Shown: positions 15,401 to 21,858 of the stretch, in pieces | How the letters are laid out: every line of letters begins with the position of its first letter | Position numbering within the stretch: the stretch's first letter is position 1 | From: a virus | IMG/VR virus record: IMGVR_UViG_3300009418_000045 | Location: 1 to 37,183 of that record | DNA length: 37,183 bases | Strand: one strand, 5' to 3' | Made by a program: the position numbers and the translations under genes | Notes under the pieces: model-generated | What the model was told of the DNA's origin: nothing | What the model saw: only the letters and a program-made list of their open reading frames with translations | Database searches by the model: none

Positions 15401-18024
15401 GCTACAACCTCGTTACCCTCTACGTCTGTGTATCCCGTAAACGTATCAACTGTACCGCCGTCTGTAATGTGCTGTGCAAACGCAACAACGAGATTGTCGT
15501 TGAATGAACCCTCGACACGCATTGCGTACTCGGCAGCACTCCACAGTGCACCTGCATCTCCAACTATTTCTTTCAACTCTTCGTGCAACTCTGGGTTTAC
15601 GTACTGGATGTAGTGCAGGGATTCGTGCAAGCCCCGTGCAATTACATAGGTTGGGTTCATGTCTACCTGTGTTTTCTTTCCACCCTTGCCCTCTCGTGTT
15701 ACAGTAGCCCTATCTTCTAGGTAGATAACACCCGGTGTTTTTGGATCATAAAAAGCGTCTGCCTGTGAGTCGCTCTTGTCAAACCAAACCACCTCGAAGC
15801 CCATACTCTCAAATGTTGTTTGCACTTTTGTCTGCCCAGTAGACTTCTTGCCCCCAGACTTCTTTCGGCCTTTATTCTTTAATGCCTCATCAACTGTATA
15901 AGTATGCCCTACTAGGCCACCTTCTTCCACAACACGAGTGCCAACCACCAGATCCTTCGCAAGAGCCACTTGCAGTGATAGTGTGAGCGCCTTCTCTCTA
16001 GCACCAGCAGCCTTGGCTGCCATTCGTGCAGCACCCTTTTGATCCCCATTGCTTAAAGCCTTTTCGGCTTCCACAAGGAGCGCCTCGGCATACGCAGCCT
16101 CAACCTCCAACTGGCGATTCCATTTTGCTATTTCCTCTACCCGTTCACTTTCTGGTAAGGCTGCAATACGCTCTGCAACTTCTGGTGCTAACTCTTCTAG
16201 TTTTTTGATTGGATCGTAGTTTGCACTGTTCCAAACATCTCTTGCCGCTATCCTTGCTTCAAGCCGGTCACGCATGACCTTCTCGTTCATAACACCAACG
16301 CCCATCATGGCAGGACCAGAGAATCCACCAAGGATAACCCCACTCCAAAATGCCCCTAAGAAATCCGCCTCCCTGTCAGGGTCTAACTCTTGCATGGCAG
16401 TTGTTTGACCATACTCGGCAACAACCTCTGACACGCCTTCCATCGCTAAGTCACCAGCAATTAAAGATGCGTACTTTGCCGAGTTCTTTAACACACCCCT
16501 TGCAATTTCAGGGGCTGTTTTTTGTATAGCCTGACGGCGGAACACTTGACGCATAGACTCCTTAACAGTCTCTTTCATCGTTGTTCCAGGGCCTACCTTG
16601 AAGAACGATTTGCCTATAAACTTGCCAATGCCGAAACCCAACAGGCTTGTTAATCCCTCACTACCTGCCTCCCATGCTCCTGACTGCATGACTATGCGAT
16701 CACGCACCTCATCCGACACTTTGAATTTTGTGTAATCTCCGTACCTCTGGCGTATTATGTTTGTTTGTAATTCAATGAGGTCTATCTCTGCATCAGCACC
16801 AGAACCTCCAAAGAAGTACCCTGCCACCGCACCACTTCCCAACGCTGTACCAGCAATCGCCCACCCAGGAGGTCCGGCAGCAACTGCAATCGTGGTTGCA
16901 ACAGCACCCGCTGCTATCATTGGGGACGAGCCGCCTAACATCTCTCCTTGTTTTTCTAGCCAGGTCTGATCGTCTGGTCTTTCGGCCGCCATCATTCCCG
17001 ATACAAATCCACTCTGCTCGGCTGCCGCAATTTGAATATCTCGAAGGGCTTCTAAACCCTGCTCTCTTAGTACCTCTTCACTCCCCTCGTCATCCAAGCC
17101 CATAAACTGAGCCTTCAAACCCTGCATGGTCTGTATACCACCCCTGTTGAAAGAACTCCAGAACCCTCGGTCGTTCTTCAAGTCCTCTTCTGCCCACTCC
17201 TTGCCTTCCTGAAATGAGCGAACACGTGATTGGAATACGATATCGCCAGGAATGTAGGTGTCAGATGACCAGTCTTCCAATGATTTCGTCTCGTCAAGGG
17301 GGTCGAATTGACGGTCTTCTTGGGGCACGTTGCGTCTTTGCAACCTCTTTGCCAACTCTCCTTTTGCACCCTCTGCACCTTCAAAGTCTTCTGGTCTACC
17401 TCCATTAAAAGGGGCATCCCACTCGTCTCTTGTCAACCCTGTCACCGAACCTGTTTCTGAGTCTATCTCCTGTGGCTCTATTGCCTCATCCGATACCTTG
17501 ACAGAAAACTCTTTATTGCCAAATTTGACGATTTCGTAGCCTCGTTTATTTTCGTCTTTGACCATCTCGTCATATGAATCGTGTCCTGGTGCTTTGACGA
17601 TCAAGCCTTCCAATGGTCCAGCGAAGATTCTTGAGCCCCAATGGCCAGACCCCTCGTCCTTCATAGAATAGCCAGTAAGTTCCATGACATCAGCCGCAGC
17701 GCCGTAGTCGTAGTCGCTAGTCTGTGGCTTGTATGTCTCTTGTTTAGGGCCTCCGAAAGTTGTCAAATCCTGTACCGACAAACTTCCAGTAAATGAGCCA
17801 GGTAACGGTGCACCTGCCATACCCCTCTCGGTTATGTCCTGAGCCTCTAAACCACGAGCCTCTTGAATAGCAAGGCGAGTTTGTTCTACACGAGCAGCCT
17901 CTGCCTCTTGAAGCAGTGCGTCTCTTCGCTGTTCCTCTGCAACTTGAGCAAGTTTTCGCTCTTCTATTCGTCTTTTGACGTGTTCGTAACGAGGGTCTAC
18001 ATTTGTACCGTATTGCATAGGCAT
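3484..18024 (-). CDS. Giant polyvalent virion protein (4846 aa)
   Basis: One uninterrupted frame that fits the phage polyvalent (DarB-like) proteins described by Iyer, Burroughs and Aravind: very large, multi-domain, packaged and injected with DNA. Regions by residue: helical N-terminus; Gly/Ala-rich membrane-like segments near 370-420, 455-480 and 560-590; HExxH metallopeptidase-like motif (HESLH, 800-804); a helical domain around SATSPRTPVPDN near 1195, resembling a domain common in phage giants; a small MTAKQLRKMLEKNGV...WSGLEEFL module near 1960-1990; a GLGVKRMLAKA polyvalent domain from about 2455 that closes with IRDHVQQGLPMF before 2871; a GGFPMPSIGV...FGEIYLVFDP domain from about 3490; a basic helical stretch 3860-4010; and a C-terminal domain with a FPFSSDP motif near 4628 and hydrophobic helices. 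Boundary tags ALEARK (1010), ALESRR (1799), ALESRK (1922), ALESRR (2871), ALESRK (3460) and LFSRKK (3822) recur. The start lies 2 nt after the upstream stop. Confidence 0.9.
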   Translation of the reverse strand: MPMQYGTNVDPRYEHVKRRIEERKLAQVAEEQRRDALLQEAEAARVEQTRLAIQEARGLEAQDITERGMAGAPLPGSFTGSLSVQDLTTFGGPKQETYKPQTSDYDYGAAADVMELTGYSMKDEGSGHWGSRIFAGPLEGLIVKAPGHDSYDEMVKDENKRGYEIVKFGNKEFSVKVSDEAIEPQEIDSETGSVTGLTRDEWDAPFNGGRPEDFEGAEGAKGELAKRLQRRNVPQEDRQFDPLDETKSLEDWSSDTYIPGDIVFQSRVRSFQEGKEWAEEDLKNDRGFWSSFNRGGIQTMQGLKAQFMGLDDEGSEEVLREQGLEALRDIQIAAAEQSGFVSGMMAAERPDDQTWLEKQGEMLGGSSPMIAAGAVATTIAVAAGPPGWAIAGTALGSGAVAGYFFGGSGADAEIDLIELQTNIIRQRYGDYTKFKVSDEVRDRIVMQSGAWEAGSEGLTSLLGFGIGKFIGKSFFKVGPGTTMKETVKESMRQVFRRQAIQKTAPEIARGVLKNSAKYASLIAGDLAMEGVSEVVAEYGQTTAMQELDPDREADFLGAFWSGVILGGFSGPAMMGVGVMNEKVMRDRLEARIAARDVWNSANYDPIKKLEELAPEVAERIAALPESERVEEIAKWNRQLEVEAAYAEALLVEAEKALSNGDQKGAARMAAKAAGAREKALTLSLQVALAKDLVVGTRVVEEGGLVGHTYTVDEALKNKGRKKSGGKKSTGQTKVQTTFESMGFEVVWFDKSDSQADAFYDPKTPGVIYLEDRATVTREGKGGKKTQVDMNPTYVIARGLHESLHYIQYVNPELHEELKEIVGDAGALWSAAEYAMRVEGSFNDNLVVAFAQHITDGGTVDTFTGYTDVEGNEVVATESDLAEMQAYAELEGMAVSIEKGVEAGATTNKPLRVLARLGLMGRNAKAAVRLYDTLLKTAHQTSLARAEGRTVEEGGSGTYTVRPGSASFVRELLHGESIRSVSTGKLLSALERSLGKDGATEAKEEEGTTGALEARKRDGEKDKKTSKKLPKKRGRGKKEEPKEDIKGQRDSRYGKPLTTVTLEDIQAQFTEEELMGGKELPYKPGEVAKTSAGKSYSEASREASVNIPYAKVEQSDIDTAIKNTEKAMGAARYERALGFAKVDSLSLDATFFNDSINLPSSIRFWYETFGEDFLNRFVGMSEADARQFADVVSATSPRTPVPDNIRKAVSIFLDQKLGVPSPTAVSTKEMVGVQKALTGKLAEGGRYKTGSFANTFLYAMGMVSETPLSTNDIIMGNIYGIKGENFTNPLVYEMISRLHVELATMLNGKTVDKRGLTEADADVINTPWTPWQVQAVMWSNRQDNTGTYSDELVRIFEEWQEAGIPVKEHADGTLYVNLDELTPEMGLAGLTKATVRGEPRLMPPTPLGGATEVTASLGEALASDLDETQRKHITAAYSKLRTATYDYVSAITSKTEMPTFSNELREMFGVAQVKAGTGKFVQFHYPYHKSVAMVAGKKFNATTSVADMFAGKSMGAFQYGGSAQRGDLIYGMFTSEGGVLVPTMSIYLGGVPSEKMQEVLTYSASMLGLSDAIAVEEVPAGQGEPAIGMFFPTQELEFSHISALAIAAGRYGLVLHSMPVANGTYLAIVPVEGSDINAGEESIRRELQSRGLSPLIQDTDIKIIDAKAGVSGTIEQASKDIRNKEVKNDAKKTSKWYTGLNKQDRQIVDEVAPTKREREQLLRTPRTKAGKIRRLSAPKRERLAVAIAKSQAWQLHHFAETLANTRAEQQQKLAVRTEEVLTKKKIGKQTVGKWLDAGGALESRRLTEAKFRSGYSQHIDIRSRKTGKGLELATTVMKEGWKPGIGVNVLPVSVGDKPITIPERQYMPKKGDVVYLVPNDWITGFYGPGKIKEGWKPKPFEVVVVEYDNQSMYELYTKATSGALESRKTKKEVEAIRETQLMGSVFPKIREAMQMSEQRKMTAKQLRKMLEKNGVNEQEQFWSGLEEFLETKGEESFDIDEAIEAVRPVKLSEKILTNEEARFRSGDKWQAVPDFVNELAVGHEQIIISWDRAQDELDVMSEDEWAKAVADLEPPEPGEEPGETFTDDQGRIVSFDEDTTYQEYLQKVLTGDPRVFRGGHFGAADEIMHQRLFIMPDNEADEPGKTFLYAWELQGDWARNVGRYGIGGEATVTVERVMGSVDEALRETPQTHAEQADLYLGYQQPHAQRITAGVGTEKVLSYYGPEADVHFRFTSAFSEGMPLHRSTTRRNLTPGAWGVESKISVDDGTYDTGRLELPVSALPQLPGDPNPPTPIEEDTGYMDYEQETAETIEHFYELAMNDEDVLKQLQSVGEDQFPLLFNGDWKLLREHPLWDAEEHAENYEYAPLKALAGEMYIKMRGTDEARATWMENRSDFLRNTIVEYGADTAIERTGFVTDPTVREIWEDALAESIDRYDDAEAVPPGPFVSTPRGKQSKEWVGLGVKRMLAKAVADRHTALVIPSSELVEKVEHIGEGARLYDNIYSMLLKYAKKLDPSVLVEDANGKLQLPSKGMGFEFEIKAEPVEGRIATKQEAFELALDKLFLNARGTRNFPSMHHFHIGEFSKTIVELMDMGMLFNSYSSFSVNAHKQLSQGNVQWGNESLPQYTEEQLKKAHEIISFLRGVDEVTGESKTPIDPDTGEHEVWPFATLFDDAWNKLDRSTPGLAAYEQRLAREGKTLTRETAFHELDVFEDMVDTLVRRIELSSGRGAESTPIADSLKGYRSAKNFIFKPSSYLSTDFRVRNTISVGKGWDTREEAEAAPLPHTARFYNKQSGEVLSGEDLASAYDLIGLQQSLRHGTREEIQDEINKTKYVEEGRNRVDRWDRQAALPITDKIRDHVQQGLPMFNANALESRRQVGQTIDKLNQDATAIGEELKALVKSGDRNPTALPAGGAIEIITSVTRNFPMVAMLQRNSPLFVRGYWDEVVVPKLADVAMAFHNSSEIYFETEEYKERKGLENYNLLKYGMPSEPTDSSLADRWTSSLVEVLPGGDKNMTPSDSILNLSRLLYHLALEYSIGERTALSEAMDYMPDELFDEIGADLEHATNPTFLETDTGQQIIHILAAQNNLDPAIVAQDADVIELRAQLAQKVIDFAKSNRYYDELREAVGRDVYYALSDAKVHDAFTQTPDEMWQQWTQTLQFVWKLPVLETLDPKLYNNVSEKTGPVPSVMMEEESEYYDSVVTRVKGQEEKRRVLTSNFPGPLYATPSVPRVHMGDLAHGQMIDILRFGGVPVDKSGEVRPETSVMPGYEDLELQVPVVQSMSQKKYMESGVTDMQHLGISPELYNLIEETIGSKVTVTETSLEHGVAKQFKSGKSRLLSKWLMTKSPQSTRLFILSYPDPLTAMHKDEPVAFAIRKQQFAGSYEGKIFYLNPTGNKVRSVDTFRMKDEWAEGRAAGSSAVAFEQALRDKVKEEFFPITQEGAEGSTPLDVFREDTIALESRKRRDGTPRMVAISMVTQGALQMAIEGGGFPMPSIGVTAKDRITVPDNNFGEIYLVFDPNVIKQHGVFTGDAYTQRTADDLVHGEHDALLSPAENMLNAMRAEQEQAGSIRGAEFLSGGEVVFDLSHDGVNQFHISQLAALLTDEVIFTEKIRGVVEEKQRMESEEIRLRYDDDAAWMNTMLEHYLEGKDADPTADFNKAIRNHVGEYLLRHTVDWILNNTPDGINQTWSDILDDSGAMVKMVGYVDENTRDSIVGIAEPDIDATSVIDNMLPQILKSITALPQRWLESKPQDVIPFGKGGVVAALVPSNASENVVGDLEAQGVTVKVYKSAVGSERFALDQDMTERHALLDEMEDTVLFSRKKLPKTINTVVNSPIVGILGREAEERLGELIGDRPSFRRGHRAGVSAGARVQRQLSDREKKQALRDERERARIQTTMRVKAMREMLERRLERLKLGVENKDKIRETAIALVGQLPQRLRGKLAIRLARANTNRRVELLAAKVVRVSAEEEYRVATRRMKKVIKRLKKRKMGSEAREELQRLIDLLGGIAYQTGTQRMFKQGSLSVVDLISKAAEIESRLNEAIALVRQEREDWKLARGERAERLASVAAKIINSLQQKPPRPEHARGPQVDRPSKPLRFALSKNTMSIIADVMAGNREDAAVVADMLHHALTDGEAAHLSQIRGTFDVLNNLAKEAGFDNLDQLMDVAGVTQIEVETQTINATFGGQKLQLTLDQAMKLYAFDEETLDKIVDEVDADGNVVREGVGIQTHDGRTVTPIKGITRQEVSDVIDQLPAGVRGLIDRAKAHRETVLRPLAFGAFYEIHGYEPRFVPGYEPTSRERIKNNPAERLQISEMTAKFLDDAGFTKERTATSGAVILGGFVEDFMSNADAMSKLGHMAIPARDAISIINHRDVYDAINKHMGAEVRADLEARILHGAGMVERTAGTLGMIVAGNVAGAYLSLNPRTYGRIYFGGISNLSLEMSVEEILVGQASLTDLNAVLEEAHKNGYLWARANSGAMRRQLQSFEQKPTKIADKAAFFNRMRKIAKTLARASKYLAQGNWSNASRVTKEMLKLMRELPDDLHALQALDNLIVATAYVGVRSRLMRQGYSGAELIEMAGTETERVIRVTQNSSSPLDATVLDAKDAVRGSAYRMLFPFSSDPSVTGNTLYRATRHGTKRQKVRAAGGFTAMVAVSAGWTLSFEAVRRLIVSWFDDDEDEDWIEEQMKYFVNEENKQSAERRAMYQAADEIVSRFGYPGIIFSWLLSIPEGYEPGLPHLWADPIADATRSTLKIYNATQSEEEDAEEKLWEGIWDLTEPVRLMVGDPTLMPQKQVGRTQTLIDPSYEDVKKAVGRLRKKRDLTEEEDYAWEQIRKHGKER

Positions 18025-18026
18025 AT

Positions 18027-19769
18027 TTATTTATCTTCGTCTTTTTTGTCTGCTTCGATTTTGGCCCTTGCTTTCTCAAACATCTCCGGCATCGCATTAT
18101 CTGCCAATACTTTAATCACCGCAAGGTAAAATTCTTTTTCGTCACCAGGTTCTAACCCATCCGCTATTGCAAGCATACTTTCCAACTTAGACAGTAGCAT
18201 CTTCTCATTTTCGATCTGTAATTCCTGTATCAATTTGTCAGCTTCCAAGCGGTCGGGCGACATATTCTCGTCTATCAATTTCATCTGTTCTTTAATCTTC
18301 ATCCTTTCCAGTTCGTCTACTCTTGCTTGATCTGTTGCTTTAACCTTTGCCGCTGCCAATGATTCAGCAGTTCTATCTAATCGTAAATCAAGGGGATCGC
18401 CAAAAGGAGCAGATCCACTACTTGGATCAAACTTAAATCCCGATGTTGTTGGGGCTGGCTGTGGCGTTAGTGGTTGCAACTGAGTACTACCGGGTGGTGG
18501 AGTAAATGCCTGTTGTGTTGGTGATGCTTGTCCAGGAGCCCACGGTACGCCCCCTGGAAGACCCTGTTGCGCAGCCACTTGATACTGCGTTCCTTGAGAA
18601 CTCAATGCAGGGTTTGCCTGTTGGTTTGCCATAAGGACTGCGGGGTTATTAAAAACCTGTGAATATGCTTTCCTTATTGCTACTTCATCTTCCATGTTCA
18701 GCATACCTGTATTCGGATCTATAAAAGAACCTTGCCATCCTAGTTGACGTGACAACCATTCCAAATGCATAACCAGGTTCTCTCTCTCTGATTCCCACGC
18801 ATCGACATCTTGTGGGTTGTTTACTGTGTATCTGTGTTGACCAGTAGCCGTGGGCACTCCTATTGAAAGCATCTCCATCCATGTTCGGTACATATCCACC
18901 CTCCTAGCAGGATTTGTGTATGCCTGACCGGGCGATAGTGACATATCCATGCCAGCCCACGGTTTGAACTGTGTGCCCTTCTTAAAGGAACTCACAGTCG
19001 TTTCAAGACTTCCTAGCGCCTCTCTTAACTGTGGGTCGTTTGAATTTACTTTAAGCCGATTTTCTAATTCAAGATATTGACCGCCAAAGTGCCTCTCAAG
19101 CCCTTGAGCAAACTGCTGTCCCCTATGTGTAGACTGTTCTAACATCGCATCGTTTACAATTTGGAATTTTTTGGCTGCCGCAGCGTGTGCGTCTTTTTCC
19201 TCTAGATATCGCAAATCATACATCTCTGCAAGTGTGCCAATTGGGTCTTTGCTGTACATATCTTTGAACACGGCAGAAAGCATTGGGTTACTGCCATCAT
19301 CGAGCATTCCTAGCCCACTAGTAAATGCACCCTGGTTTTCCTCTATTGACTGTTGTAGTTGTTCTTGTTCCTCTTGGTACTGCACCATTTTTGTACGGTT
19401 CAGGCTTCTCGCCTCTTTGATTGCCATCCACTGCGAGACAGTCAAGTTGTGATATTGTGGGTTACCAAAGTCATCAATGTAGGATATCTTTGGGTCTCCA
19501 TTTGGATGAGCACCTAGCCACATGCCTTCCAGTGCAGCAGGGTCACCTGTTTTGATAGCAGCAATCGTTTCAGCCGCAGTTCTTGGATTGGAACGCATGA
19601 CATCTACACGACCTGCGAGTACTGGATCTACTGTCCATGACTTAGGTACAATCGCAGTCTCTTTACTAGGTTGAGGAGACTCAGCACCCTCGTCTACCAC
19701 CTCTTCAGTTTCATCCACGTCGTTACCCTGAACCCCGTTTGAGATATTGTTCATTTGGTTGTTAATCAT
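18027..19769 (-). CDS. Putative internal virion protein (580 aa)
   Basis: No family recognised. The N-terminus is acidic, followed by a helical body with a Gln/Glu coiled-coil-like stretch (QYQEEQEQLQQSIEEN). A Pro/Gln-rich linker around residues 385-450 is followed by a second helical segment rich in Lys and Glu. The composition fits an internal (ejection) protein or an assembly partner of the giant protein encoded immediately downstream, with 2 nt between stop and start. A GGAG about 10 nt upstream supports the ATG at 19769; a second ATG five codons in is possible. The role is inferred from position only. Confidence 0.7.
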   Translation of the reverse strand: MINNQMNNISNGVQGNDVDETEEVVDEGAESPQPSKETAIVPKSWTVDPVLAGRVDVMRSNPRTAAETIAAIKTGDPAALEGMWLGAHPNGDPKISYIDDFGNPQYHNLTVSQWMAIKEARSLNRTKMVQYQEEQEQLQQSIEENQGAFTSGLGMLDDGSNPMLSAVFKDMYSKDPIGTLAEMYDLRYLEEKDAHAAAAKKFQIVNDAMLEQSTHRGQQFAQGLERHFGGQYLELENRLKVNSNDPQLREALGSLETTVSSFKKGTQFKPWAGMDMSLSPGQAYTNPARRVDMYRTWMEMLSIGVPTATGQHRYTVNNPQDVDAWESERENLVMHLEWLSRQLGWQGSFIDPNTGMLNMEDEVAIRKAYSQVFNNPAVLMANQQANPALSSQGTQYQVAAQQGLPGGVPWAPGQASPTQQAFTPPPGSTQLQPLTPQPAPTTSGFKFDPSSGSAPFGDPLDLRLDRTAESLAAAKVKATDQARVDELERMKIKEQMKLIDENMSPDRLEADKLIQELQIENEKMLLSKLESMLAIADGLEPGDEKEFYLAVIKVLADNAMPEMFEKARAKIEADKKDEDK

Positions 19770-19786
19770 AATTCTAACTCCATTGC

Positions 19787-20164
19787 CTAAAAGCCCATCC
19801 GTTGTGGCGGGGCCTGCTGCGTAGGTTGACCCCCAAAACCAAACCGCCCTGGTCTATTTCCTGCTGCCCAATACTCTAATTCTGCCACTCCAGTAGGTGT
19901 TGTAATTTTTATCTCACCAGGATTAACTATCATTTGACTCAACTTATTTCGCACTTCGAGATCATTTTTCGCTGTTCGATCTTCAATCTTCTTCTGTGCC
20001 GCTTCTGCAGCACGTTGTTCTTTCGCTATTTCATTTTCACGCTTTCTGTTCGCTTCCTCTTCGCCTAAGAACAACGCCTTCTGAGCGTCTGGTGTCTCAG
20101 GAGCAGTCAACAATGTCGTTTTCGCGGCGCTTCCGACAGCGCCTGCTATATCAGCCCAACCCAT
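19787..20164 (-). CDS. Hypothetical helical protein, likely virion-associated
   Basis: A 125-aa protein. The first 15 residues are small and apolar (GWADIAGAVGSAAK), followed by a charged helix of Glu/Lys/Arg/Ala (residues 35-70) and a Gly/Gln/Pro-rich tail ending PPQRMGF. It resembles small phage internal proteins with an amphipathic N-terminus, but no family is recognised. It starts 2 nt after the stop of the 42-aa membrane protein (TAATTATGG), so the two are translationally coupled. Confidence 0.65.
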   Translation of the reverse strand: MGWADIAGAVGSAAKTTLLTAPETPDAQKALFLGEEEANRKRENEIAKEQRAAEAAQKKIEDRTAKNDLEVRNKLSQMIVNPGEIKITTPTGVAELEYWAAGNRPGRFGFGGQPTQQAPPQRMGF

Positions 20165-20166
20165 AA

Positions 20167-20295
20167 TTAACCTCTATTCAAGAATGACTTGATGTAGGAA
20201 CTCATTGCAACGCCCGCCGCAAATGAAACCGCCGCTATCAAGGCTGTCCACCATATAGTACCGAAAAAACCACTTAAACTTGCTAATACCAACAT
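20167..20295 (-). CDS. 42-aa single-span membrane protein
   Basis: A short gene found in the gap between its neighbours. The peptide begins MLVLASLSGFFGTIWW, continues with a strongly hydrophobic stretch (TALIAAVSFAAGVAMSS) and ends with the basic tail YIKSFLNRG. A GGAG Shine-Dalgarno lies 8 nt before the ATG, 1 nt separates it from the upstream stop and 2 nt from the downstream start. The tight packing argues that it is real. It could be a small holin-type or ejection-channel helper. It joins two further membrane proteins upstream as a three-gene membrane cluster. Confidence 0.7.
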   Translation of the reverse strand: MLVLASLSGFFGTIWWTALIAAVSFAAGVAMSSYIKSFLNRG

Positions 20296-20296
20296 G

Positions 20297-20821
20297 TCAA
20301 TAACTCCGTTTCTTTAACTTAGTTCTCGCTGCCTCATACGCTGGGTCACCGCTTCGGCGGGCAGCAGTTGCCTCAGACGGTGTAACTTTTTCATTCTCTA
20401 TCTTCAAATCCATCTCTGCTGAACGCATCGCGCCAGAGGGGATGAACCATCCAATAGCCCAGAAAATTCTCTTTATCAAGTGTCCTATCCCTAGATGCCA
20501 GATTAGAAACACGACACCAAGTATGGAGGCAGCAACAACCACTCGGTTGATTAGGTTTGCCCACCATGGAGTAGCGTCACGCACATTCGGTAACGTCAGG
20601 AATATGTCGTCTGTGTAATCAAGTATATCTTCCTGGTATGCGATGGCTACATCGGCTTCGACCTCGACCACCCCGAAGTCATCTGTTTCTTTGATAACTT
20701 CGAGGTGATCTATTGTCAAGGTAGCAGACTCACGTATCCCCTGAGTATCTGCACCTATACGTTCTACCGACGAGCATCCACCCGCCATTAGAACCAAAAA
20801 GAGAAAGAGCAATCTTGTCAT
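20297..20821 (-). CDS. Predicted lipoprotein with a second membrane span
   Basis: A 174-aa protein. From ATG 20821 it starts MTRLLFLFLVLMAGGCSS, a signal peptide with a lipobox-like site (MAGGC), so Cys17 is probably lipidated. A second span (VVVAASILGVVFLIWHLGIG) lies mid-protein, and the C-terminus is charged and basic (KLKKRSY). The start is moved from 20911 to 20821 because of the lipoprotein signal, a strong GGGGGGAG Shine-Dalgarno and the ATGA overlap with the upstream stop. Possible roles are an outer-membrane spanin-like lysis protein or a host-envelope protein. No classical spanin partner is seen, so the role stays open. Confidence 0.7.
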   Translation of the reverse strand: MTRLLFLFLVLMAGGCSSVERIGADTQGIRESATLTIDHLEVIKETDDFGVVEVEADVAIAYQEDILDYTDDIFLTLPNVRDATPWWANLINRVVVAASILGVVFLIWHLGIGHLIKRIFWAIGWFIPSGAMRSAEMDLKIENEKVTPSEATAARRSGDPAYEAARTKLKKRSY

Positions 20822-21036
20822 CCCACTCCCCCCCTGATGAATAGGCTTAATATTCCTGTCACCATACCAGCAATCCCACCGATGATTGCTGCTTTTGCCT
20901 GTAAAACCCATACACTTTTTTCAATATGTCGCAACCTACTGTCGATGTTCTTGAGTTCATCATCTATTGTATTTAACCTGTGGAGTACGAGGTTCGCATC
21001 CTTTTCCCATGATTCTGATTGTTTGTTTGGTGTCAT
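20818..21036 (-). CDS. XhlA-like small coiled-coil membrane protein
   Basis: A 72-aa protein. A heptad-patterned N-terminal half (LVLHRLNTIDDELKNIDSRL, then RHIEKSVWVL) leads into one C-terminal transmembrane helix (AAIIGGIAGMVTGILSLFI). This layout matches the haemolysin XhlA-type family, often found beside phage lysis genes, and some pinholin-like proteins. The start is set to ATG 21036, which follows the previous stop (TAATATG), rather than the frame opening at 21069. Its stop shares ATGA with the lipoprotein gene. No endolysin is adjacent, so a role in lysis is inference. Confidence 0.65.
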   Translation of the reverse strand: MTPNKQSESWEKDANLVLHRLNTIDDELKNIDSRLRHIEKSVWVLQAKAAIIGGIAGMVTGILSLFIRGGVG

Positions 21037-21037
21037 A

Positions 21038-21850
21038 TTAGAATCCGAAGTTACCCAGTAGATTACCAACGAAGCCCATGCCTACACCTACATTTCTTTC
21101 TGTATGCTCTATGTTTCTCTCTGCCCAACCGCCACGCAATCCTGCACCAATCTGTTCCACGTCCACCCTACGGTTTGCCCAATTTCCTCTTAATTGTGCC
21201 AGCCCTCCTGCGTAGGCAGCTCTATAGTCCGAGCCACCGCCTATACGCCACTGATCCAACTGTGCCATTTGCATGGCTTGGCGATTCGTTGTTTCAGCAA
21301 ATGCCTGAGCATATCCTGTCTCAATTCCCGCCTCAGCCAGCCCTTGTTGCTCTCCTAAAGCACCCATAGACTGTTGACCCCAACTGGTATTAGATAGACC
21401 CTGCATGATGTTTTGTGCCGTCGTCTCCCCACGCATTTGCTCGAACTGTTGCCCTACCCGTTGTAGTGACGCTTGTTTACCCACGCCCAAATACTCCATC
21501 TCCTCTGCTTGATAGCGGGCCATCTCCTCTTTCATCTGCATCGCGCCCGTATCAAAGAAATCTATCAACCCTTGGAACTGAGATTGGTAATCACCGATGG
21601 CCTGCTCTTGCATGCCACCTTCACCAAACAAATCGTCCCATGCCTGATTCCATGGCCCCATGACATATTGTTGTTGCGCAGCAATCTCGTCGCCTATTTC
21701 ATCTCCCCCAAAAAACCCTCCAATAGCACCAAAGATGGCATACTGCATTAACGTGTCGTCGCCGTCAAACAGACTTTTTATTGCAACAAAGAGTAGCGCA
21801 AAGCCTACAACTGGTGCTACTTTTCTAATGATGTGTATAAATCGTTTCAT
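21038..21850 (-). CDS. Putative internal/ejection protein with N-terminal membrane segments
   Basis: A 270-aa protein. The basic N-terminus MKRFIHIIRK is followed by two hydrophobic stretches (VAPVVGFALLFVAIKSLF; YAIFGAIGGFFGG). The rest is helical and rich in Gln, Met, Ala and Gly (for example QQFEQMRGETTAQNIMQGL), ending in a Gly-rich tail. This composition and its place right after the nozzle gene resemble the small internal core proteins of short-tailed phages (the T7 gp14 position), but no sequence family is claimed. ATG 21850 has a GGAT-type site and starts just beyond the upstream stop; the longer frame from 21928 would sit inside the nozzle gene. Confidence 0.65.
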   Translation of the reverse strand: MKRFIHIIRKVAPVVGFALLFVAIKSLFDGDDTLMQYAIFGAIGGFFGGDEIGDEIAAQQQYVMGPWNQAWDDLFGEGGMQEQAIGDYQSQFQGLIDFFDTGAMQMKEEMARYQAEEMEYLGVGKQASLQRVGQQFEQMRGETTAQNIMQGLSNTSWGQQSMGALGEQQGLAEAGIETGYAQAFAETTNRQAMQMAQLDQWRIGGGSDYRAAYAGGLAQLRGNWANRRVDVEQIGAGLRGGWAERNIEHTERNVGVGMGFVGNLLGNFGF

Positions 21851-21858
21851 AGTTATCC

